Shown piece after piece: positions 5,848-10,711 of a stretch of DNA of 10,711 bases. The notes under the pieces were generated by a model. It searched no databases and had not been told where the DNA came from. It saw nothing but the letters and a program-made list of their open reading frames with translations. Both the position numbers and the translations under genes were made by a program. This DNA is from an uncultured Clostridia bacterium (lineage in GTDB: Bacteria; Bacillota; Clostridia; Christensenellales; Aristaeellaceae), in the NCBI GenBank assembly GCA_945877525.1, contig CAMDVP010000089.1, positions 1 through 10,711 of the forward strand, in the 5' to 3' direction. Each line of letters begins with the position of its first letter. Positions within the stretch are counted from its first letter, which is position 1.

Positions 5848-6867
5848 ATGAAGAAACTGGTTGCTTTGGTTCTGTGCGTTGCCATGCTGCTGGGCGTTAC
5901 GACGGCGGCGCTGGCTGTCAACGAGGACGTGGAGGGCAAGGTCGTTATCTACACCTCCATGTACCAGTTTGTGATCGACATGATGGACGAGGCGCTGGCG
6001 AAGGAATTCCCGAACCTGGATGTGGAATTCTTCTACGGCGGCACCGGCACCCTGCAGACCAAGCTGGCCGGCGAAATGGAAACCGGCACCCTGGGCTGCG
6101 ACATGATGCTGGTGGCCGAGCCCGCCTATTCCCTGGAGCTGAAGGAAGGCGGCTGGCTGGAGCCCATGGAGGCCGACGGCAGCAAGCTGCGCTTCGAGTA
6201 TGACGAGGAAGGCTACTGGTACCCTGTGCGCGTGTGCAACATGGTGCTGGCCTACAACCCCGAGAAGTATTCCGCCGAGGAGCTGCCGGGCAGCTTCTAC
6301 GATTTCGCCAACGACGCCTCCGTGAAGGGCATGATTTCCATGGGCAACCCGCTGACCAGCGGCACCACCATGGCCGCCGCCGCCGCCCTGAGCGACAAGT
6401 ACGGCTATGAATACTTCAAGGCTCTGGGCGAAAACGGCGTGATGATCGAGTCCGGCTCCACCGCCCTGGCGAAGCTGCAGACCGGCGAATGCAAAGTCAT
6501 CATGATCCTGGAGGAATCCGTGCTGAAGGTTCGCAAGGAAGAGGGCAGCAAGCTGGCCTGCATCTATCCCTCCGACGGCAATATCATGATCCCCTCCACG
6601 GTGATGACCGTGGCCGAGGATCGCAGCGCCAACATGAATATCGAAGCCTGCCAGGCCATTACCGATTGGCTGCTGAGCGAGGAAGGCCAGAAGTACGTGC
6701 TGGAGGGCTACATGCACAGCGTGTTCGCCGGCATGAAGGAAGTACCCTATGACTCCATCGACACCGACGGCCTGATCGAAACTGACCTGGGTGTTGACTG
6801 GGTTCGCTGCTACAAGGATCGCGAGGAAATCCGCACCCAGTTCCAGGAGAACGTGACCATCCAGTAA
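5848..6867 (+). CDS. ABC importer extracellular solute-binding protein (FbpA/AfuA-like family)
   Basis: A 339-residue secreted binding protein that should capture a small solute outside the cell and deliver it to the permease encoded next. A signal peptide is clear: MKK, a hydrophobic core to about residue 18, and an ALA cleavage motif near residue 23. There is no lipobox cysteine at the cleavage site, unusual for a Gram-positive binding protein. The mature part opens with KVVIYTSMYQFVIDMM and continues with FFYGGTGTLQTKLAGE and GCDMMLVAEP, the fold and motif order of the AfuA/FbpA group (ferric iron and related importers). No adjacent-tyrosine pair, used by typical FbpA proteins to bind ferric iron, is present, so the substrate is open. 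GAGGAGGG lies nine bases before the ATG. Codon use is strongly biased to GC-ending codons, which fits high expression. Confidence 0.88.
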   Translation: MKKLVALVLCVAMLLGVTTAALAVNEDVEGKVVIYTSMYQFVIDMMDEALAKEFPNLDVEFFYGGTGTLQTKLAGEMETGTLGCDMMLVAEPAYSLELKEGGWLEPMEADGSKLRFEYDEEGYWYPVRVCNMVLAYNPEKYSAEELPGSFYDFANDASVKGMISMGNPLTSGTTMAAAAALSDKYGYEYFKALGENGVMIESGSTALAKLQTGECKVIMILEESVLKVRKEEGSKLACIYPSDGNIMIPSTVMTVAEDRSANMNIEACQAITDWLLSEEGQKYVLEGYMHSVFAGMKEVPYDSIDTDGLIETDLGVDWVRCYKDREEIRTQFQENVTIQ

Positions 6868-6928
6868 CAGCTGCACGCAGCGGGGCTGCCCACGGCTGGC
6901 CCCGGTTGCAAGAAAACTGAACACACGG

Positions 6929-6966
6929 GGCGCCGTGCGCAATGGCGCACGGCGCCTTCCTTTACC
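6929..6966 (+). terminator. Intra-operon stem-loop (attenuator or RNA-stabilising hairpin)
   Basis: GGCGCCGTGCGC (6929-6940) and GCGCACGGCGCC (6945-6956) are a perfect 12-bp stem around an AATG loop, followed by TTCCTTTACC, an interrupted T tract. It lies between the binding-protein and permease genes. Such hairpins commonly lower downstream transcription or protect the upstream message, so that binding protein outnumbers permease. The broken T tract argues for partial rather than full termination. Confidence 0.65.
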
Positions 6967-6971
6967 AACCG

Positions 6972-6993
6972 AGCCGCACAATTCCATGCGGCT
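6972..6993 (+). repeat. Second hairpin before the permease ribosome-binding site
   Basis: AGCCGCA (6972-6978) and TGCGGCT (6987-6993) form a perfect 7-bp stem with an 8-base loop, ending a few bases before the GAAGGAG site of the permease gene. It has no T tract and does not cover the ribosome-binding site. It may only add structure to the intercistronic RNA. Confidence 0.4.
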
Positions 6994-7013
6994 GGACGAA
7001 GGAGTGCTGGCGG

Positions 7014-9539
7014 ATGAATAATGATACGCGGCCTGAGGCGCGTCTGGCGGAGCAGCGGGATTTAGAGCCCATGTTCGTCAAAACTGCTCTGGCTGTGCTG
7101 CTGGCTGTGGGTTTGCTGATGATTGTGGCCGGGGTGACGGGCATGAACGCCTTCACCGCCTCCGGCTATGATTCCGAAAGCGGCTTTACCTATGTGTACC
7201 AGATGAAGGGCGCGGTGGATGCGCATTATGACGCAGCCATTGCCCCCGTGCTTGACAGCCTCACCGAGGCTGAGCAGGCGCAAACTCAGGCAAAGCTGGA
7301 CGAGATGCTTCTGGCCTGGTGGGCAGCGCAGACAGGCGATGAGGCTGCAGCCCGGGCCGACCTGGCAGCCTTCCGGAATGAATTGCCCGAGTCAAAGAGG
7401 AGCAGCGCGACAGCCAAGCTGTTTGATGTGGCGTTTGCGGTGGACGGCCCCAAGGTATCCACCAAAATCAAAAAGCTGATGGCGCCCATGGAGGACGCTG
7501 AGCGGGCTGCGTTCCGCCGTACGCTGCTGCTGGCGCTGACGGATGAAACCCTTGCCCTGCCTGAAGCGGCCGCCGCAGCCACCGAAGGCATGGAAGGTGC
7601 CGAACGCGAGCAGATGCTGCTGCAGCTGTTTCTGCTCAGCAGCAGCGAGGCCAACGAGTCCGTTCCCACCGACCTGGCCAACAGCCTGAAAAAGGCTGTC
7701 CGCCAGTCTGGCGCCCGGCTGGACGCCTACAAGAAAACCGTGTCCGGCAGCGTCAGCTGGCTGACGCAGTTTGTCGTGTCCAGGAGCCGCACGGTGTGCA
7801 TGCTTGGCATCCTGCTGGCCCTTGACATCATCCTGCTCATCTGCCTGCTGTGGGCGGATCATAGCTGGCATTTCGATGTGAAGTGGATGGGCATTCTGCT
7901 GATTGTCGACTTCATGCTTCTGTTCCAGCTGCTGCCGCTGATCTATCTGGTGGTCAAGGCTTTCTTCCCCAACGGCAGCTTCACCCTGGAAACCTTCACG
8001 CGCCTGTACACCTATCCCATGAACTGGAGCGCGCTGAAGAACACGCTGATTGCCGCGGCGGCCACCATGGTATTGGGCACGCTGATTGCCTTCCCCCTGG
8101 CGTGGCTGGTGGGCCGTACCAACCTGTACGGCAAGAAGTTCTTCCGCAGCCTGTTTGTGCTGACGTACATGGTTCCGCCCTATGTGGGCGCCATGGCCTG
8201 GCTGCGCCTGCTCAACCCCAACGTGGGCGATATCAACGTGTTCCTCCGCACCATCTTCGGCATGGCGCCGGATGCCATCGGCCCCATCAACATCTACTCC
8301 CTCGGCGGGCTCATATGGGTGCTGACCACCTTCTATTATCCCTATGCGTTTATTACCATCTCCCGTGCCATGGAGAAGATGGACCCCACCCTGGAGGAGG
8401 CCAGCCGAGTTTCCGGCGCGTCGCCGCTGAAAACACTGTTCACCGTCACCCTGCCCATGATGACGCCCTCGCTGATTGCCGGCGCGCTGCTGGTGTTTGT
8501 GTGCGCGGCCAGCTGCTATGGCATTCCGTCCATTATCGGCGCGCCAGGCAAGGTGCACACCGTGACCACGCGCATCATTGAATATTACGGTCTGGGAACC
8601 CAGGGCCTCAACGACGCCACGGGCCTGGCCGTGTTCCTGATGGTGATTGCGGTGATTGTGCTGTATGTGTCCGACTTTGTGATGGCCAGGCGGCAGTATA
8701 TCACTGTCAGCGGCAAGTCCACCCGGCCGAACATCGTGGATTTGCGCAAGTGGCGCATTCCGCTGACGGTGCTGGTGAGTCTCTTCGCCGTGGTGGTGAT
8801 TCTGATTCCCTTTGCCACCATCCTCACCACCTCCTTCAAGGTGGACGTGGGCAAGAGCCTGACCGACCCGGGCAACTTCACCTTCGGCCAGTGGACGCTG
8901 ATCTTCTCCCGCCAGGAAACGCTGGACTGCCTGAAAAACAGCCTGATCTTCGGCGCCGTGACGGCCACGGTGGGCATTGCCATTGCCTGCGTGATGAGCT
9001 ACCTGCTCCAGCGTACCCGCATCCGCGGCCGCAAGCTGCCTGATTTCCTGATTACCCTGGGCAGCGGCACGCCGTCGGTAGTGATTGCCCTTGGCCTGAT
9101 CATGACCATGAAGGGCGATTTCGGCGTAAACATCTACAATACGGCGTACATCATCATCGTGGCCTACCTCATCAAATACCTGATGATGGGCATGCGCACG
9201 GTGGTGTCCGCCATGAGCCAGATTCATGTATCCCTGGAGGAATGCTCCCAGGTGGCGGGCGCGTCCTGGCTGCGAACCATGTTCAAGATCACCGGACCGC
9301 TGATTTTCCCGTCCATCGCGGCCGGCTGGTTCCTCATCTTCATTCCCTCCTTCTACGAGTTGTCCATGACAACGCTATTGTATTCCAACACCACCAAGAC
9401 CATCGGCTTCCAGCTCTACGAATACTGGACGTTTACCTCCCAGCCCCAGGCCTGCGCCATGGCCTTCGGCATTCTGATGATCGTGGTGGCACTGAACTTC
9501 CTGCTCAACAAGCTCACCAAGGGCGAATTCTCCATCTGA
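7014..9539 (+). CDS. Fused two-domain ABC importer permease (FbpB-type) with an extra N-terminal ectodomain
   Basis: An 841-residue membrane protein forming the transport channel. Two permease domains are fused, each with the cytoplasmic EAA loop that docks the ATPase: EEASRVSGASPLKTLFTVTL (about 461-480) and LEECSQVAGASWLRTMFKIT (about 741-760). Fused permeases of this kind are typical of FbpB-like importers of about 500-580 residues. This one has about 290 extra residues in front: a helix at 22-43, about 215 mainly helical, Ala/Leu/Glu-rich residues (44-258), and a helix at 260-280. The first canonical helix follows at about 292-315. With the N terminus inside, the extra domain is predicted outside the cell, though basic residues (SRSR, 256-259) sit beside the second helix. 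The ATG at 7014 is chosen for the GAAGGAG site nine bases upstream; an upstream in-frame ATG at 6942 lies in the hairpin. Substrate unknown. Confidence 0.92.
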   Translation: MNNDTRPEARLAEQRDLEPMFVKTALAVLLAVGLLMIVAGVTGMNAFTASGYDSESGFTYVYQMKGAVDAHYDAAIAPVLDSLTEAEQAQTQAKLDEMLLAWWAAQTGDEAAARADLAAFRNELPESKRSSATAKLFDVAFAVDGPKVSTKIKKLMAPMEDAERAAFRRTLLLALTDETLALPEAAAAATEGMEGAEREQMLLQLFLLSSSEANESVPTDLANSLKKAVRQSGARLDAYKKTVSGSVSWLTQFVVSRSRTVCMLGILLALDIILLICLLWADHSWHFDVKWMGILLIVDFMLLFQLLPLIYLVVKAFFPNGSFTLETFTRLYTYPMNWSALKNTLIAAAATMVLGTLIAFPLAWLVGRTNLYGKKFFRSLFVLTYMVPPYVGAMAWLRLLNPNVGDINVFLRTIFGMAPDAIGPINIYSLGGLIWVLTTFYYPYAFITISRAMEKMDPTLEEASRVSGASPLKTLFTVTLPMMTPSLIAGALLVFVCAASCYGIPSIIGAPGKVHTVTTRIIEYYGLGTQGLNDATGLAVFLMVIAVIVLYVSDFVMARRQYITVSGKSTRPNIVDLRKWRIPLTVLVSLFAVVVILIPFATILTTSFKVDVGKSLTDPGNFTFGQWTLIFSRQETLDCLKNSLIFGAVTATVGIAIACVMSYLLQRTRIRGRKLPDFLITLGSGTPSVVIALGLIMTMKGDFGVNIYNTAYIIIVAYLIKYLMMGMRTVVSAMSQIHVSLEECSQVAGASWLRTMFKITGPLIFPSIAAGWFLIFIPSFYELSMTTLLYSNTTKTIGFQLYEYWTFTSQPQACAMAFGILMIVVALNFLLNKLTKGEFSI

Positions 9540-9565
9540 TCGTGTCAAAGGAGTGAGAAAGCATT

Positions 9566-10645
9566 ATGGCAAGCGTAACCATCCAAAATGTCACCAAAAG
9601 CTTTGGCAATACGGTCGTGCTGGACGGATTCGACGCAACCTTTGCCAATGGCGAATTTGTTACCCTGCTGGGGCCCTCGGGCTGCGGCAAGACCACCATG
9701 CTGCGCATTATCGCAGGCTTTGAGAAGCCCACCTCCGGCAGCGTGCTGTTCGATGACAAGGTGGTGTCCAGCGGCAAGGTGTTTCTCCAGCCGGAAAAGC
9801 GCGACATCGGCATGGTGTTTCAGTCCTACGCTGTGTGGCCCCACATGACCGTGTTCGACAATGTGGCCTATCCCCTGACCATCAAAAAGGTGGATAAGGC
9901 CACCGTCAAGAAGAAGGTCGAGCGTGTTCTGGAGGCCGTGCACCTGATTCAATACGCCCAGCGCATTCCCAGCCAGTTGTCCGGCGGCCAGCAGCAGCGC
10001 GTGGCCCTGGCCCGCGCCCTGGTGGCAGAGCCCGCCCTGCTGCTGCTGGACGAGCCCCTGTCCAACCTGGACGCCAAGCTGCGGGAAAGCATGCGCTTTG
10101 AAATCAAGGAAATCCAGCGGGAGTACGGCATCACCGTGGTGTATGTGACCCATGACCAGACAGAGGCCATGGCCATGAGCGACCGCATCGTGGTCATTAA
10201 CCGCGGCGTGATTCAGCAGATCGGCTCTCCCAGGGAGATCTACACCGCCCCGGTCAACCCCTTCGTGGCGGACTTTGTGGGCAAGATTGAATTCCTGGAG
10301 GGCGTGGTGAAGGCCGGATGCATCGAGCTGAACGGCTGCAACCAGCGCCTGCCCTATGAAGGCACCCTCAAGGGGGATGTGATCGTGGGCATCCGCCCCG
10401 AGCAGGTGCAGTATGTCCCCGTGGGCGAGGGCGAGCTGACCGGCACGGTCAAGACCCATTTCTACCTGGGTGATGTGGATGACTGCCGCATTGACCTGGG
10501 CGACGGCAAGGAGATTCGCGTCATCGCCGACCCGTATGAGAGCATGGGCGTTTCCATGGGCGCTCAGGTCGGCCTGAAGGTGCGCAACTTCCACGCCTTC
10601 CCCAAGCAGGAATCGGGCGTGGACTTCCGCAAGATTCTCACCTGA
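9566..10645 (+). CDS. ABC importer ATP-binding protein (FbpC/PotA type)
   Basis: A 359-residue cytoplasmic ATPase that powers the importer. All catalytic motifs are intact: Walker A GPSGCGKTT (36-44), Q-loop FQSYAVWPHMTV, signature LSGGQQQR, Walker B LLLLDEPLSNLD, and the switch histidine in VTHDQTEAMAMSD. The region after about residue 240 is a TOBE-like regulatory domain (VGIRPEQV, TGTVKTHFYLGD), as in FbpC, PotA and related COG3842 ATPases. It starts 26 bases after the permease stop with no terminator between, so the three genes form one operon. AAAGGAG lies 12 bases before the ATG, a slightly long spacing, but no better in-frame start exists. The motifs do not decide between iron, polyamine, phosphonate or other substrates. 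No terminator is visible in the 66 bases that remain to the window end. Confidence 0.93.
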   Translation: MASVTIQNVTKSFGNTVVLDGFDATFANGEFVTLLGPSGCGKTTMLRIIAGFEKPTSGSVLFDDKVVSSGKVFLQPEKRDIGMVFQSYAVWPHMTVFDNVAYPLTIKKVDKATVKKKVERVLEAVHLIQYAQRIPSQLSGGQQQRVALARALVAEPALLLLDEPLSNLDAKLRESMRFEIKEIQREYGITVVYVTHDQTEAMAMSDRIVVINRGVIQQIGSPREIYTAPVNPFVADFVGKIEFLEGVVKAGCIELNGCNQRLPYEGTLKGDVIVGIRPEQVQYVPVGEGELTGTVKTHFYLGDVDDCRIDLGDGKEIRVIADPYESMGVSMGAQVGLKVRNFHAFPKQESGVDFRKILT

Positions 10646-10711
10646 TCCGCACCAAGCGTAACCGCTCAATAATCCCGCGCCCTGACGAACCATACGAATC
10701 GTGCGATACTT

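Noticed and set aside
6882..6903. GGGGC ... GCCCC inverted repeat just after the binding-protein stop codon.
   Set aside because: Only 5 bp with a 12-base loop and no T tract; weak next to the perfect 12-bp stem downstream.
5827..6987. Long minus-strand open frame antisense to the binding-protein gene.
   Set aside because: Composition (His/Gly/Val/Leu-rich, low complexity) is typical of the shadow of a strongly codon-biased gene. The plus-strand gene has a signal peptide, ribosome-binding site and family motifs.
7392..9227. Minus-strand open frame of about 611 codons antisense to the permease gene.
   Set aside because: Extremely His/Gln/Gly-rich, no start signal, and opposite a clear multi-helix permease with EAA loops.
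10646..10711. Right-end stretch after the ATPase gene.
   Set aside because: Checked for a terminator, a ribosome-binding site or a new gene start; nothing convincing is visible in these 66 bases.

Overview
The window is GC-rich and has clear Firmicutes traits. It carries a T-box riboswitch in front of a prolyl-tRNA synthetase gene, an ECF sigma / membrane anti-sigma pair, strong purine-rich Shine-Dalgarno sites, and spoIIID, the mother-cell sporulation regulator. The best reading is a GC-rich, endospore-forming (or recently spore-forming) member of the Clostridia. This rests on gene content and motifs only; no database was searched.

Left half, all on the minus strand (about 139-5583). Read in the direction of transcription: spoIIID (5583-5320); a bifunctional NAD(P)H-hydrate repair enzyme, nnr (5265-3799), with its own candidate promoter and a terminator at 3757-3785; an ECF sigma factor (3633-3154, GTG start) behind a candidate ECF-type promoter; its overlapping membrane-anchored partner, a likely DUF4179-type anti-sigma factor (3154-1991); then a sigma-A-like promoter, a T-box leader with an intrinsic terminator (1684-1919), proS (1634-186), and a strong terminator at 139-170.

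Right half, plus strand (about 5722-10645). One ABC importer operon reads away from spoIIID. It has a good sigma-A promoter (TTTACA-17 bp-TATAAT) overlapped by an operator-like dyad. It encodes a secreted solute-binding protein without a lipobox cysteine, then a perfect 12-bp stem-loop, then a fused two-domain permease of the FbpB type, then an FbpC/PotA-type ATPase. The family (ferric iron / polyamine / phosphonate-like importers) is clear, but the substrate is not.

The most unusual item is in the permease. Before the two standard permease domains it has an extra module: one membrane helix, about 215 mostly helical residues predicted outside the membrane, and a second helix. The solute-binding protein of the same operon has no visible lipid anchor, so the extra domain could be a docking or sensing module. 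That is a hypothesis. The rest is recognisable housekeeping, stress-signalling and sporulation content. No CRISPR array, insertion sequence, rRNA or tRNA gene was seen.
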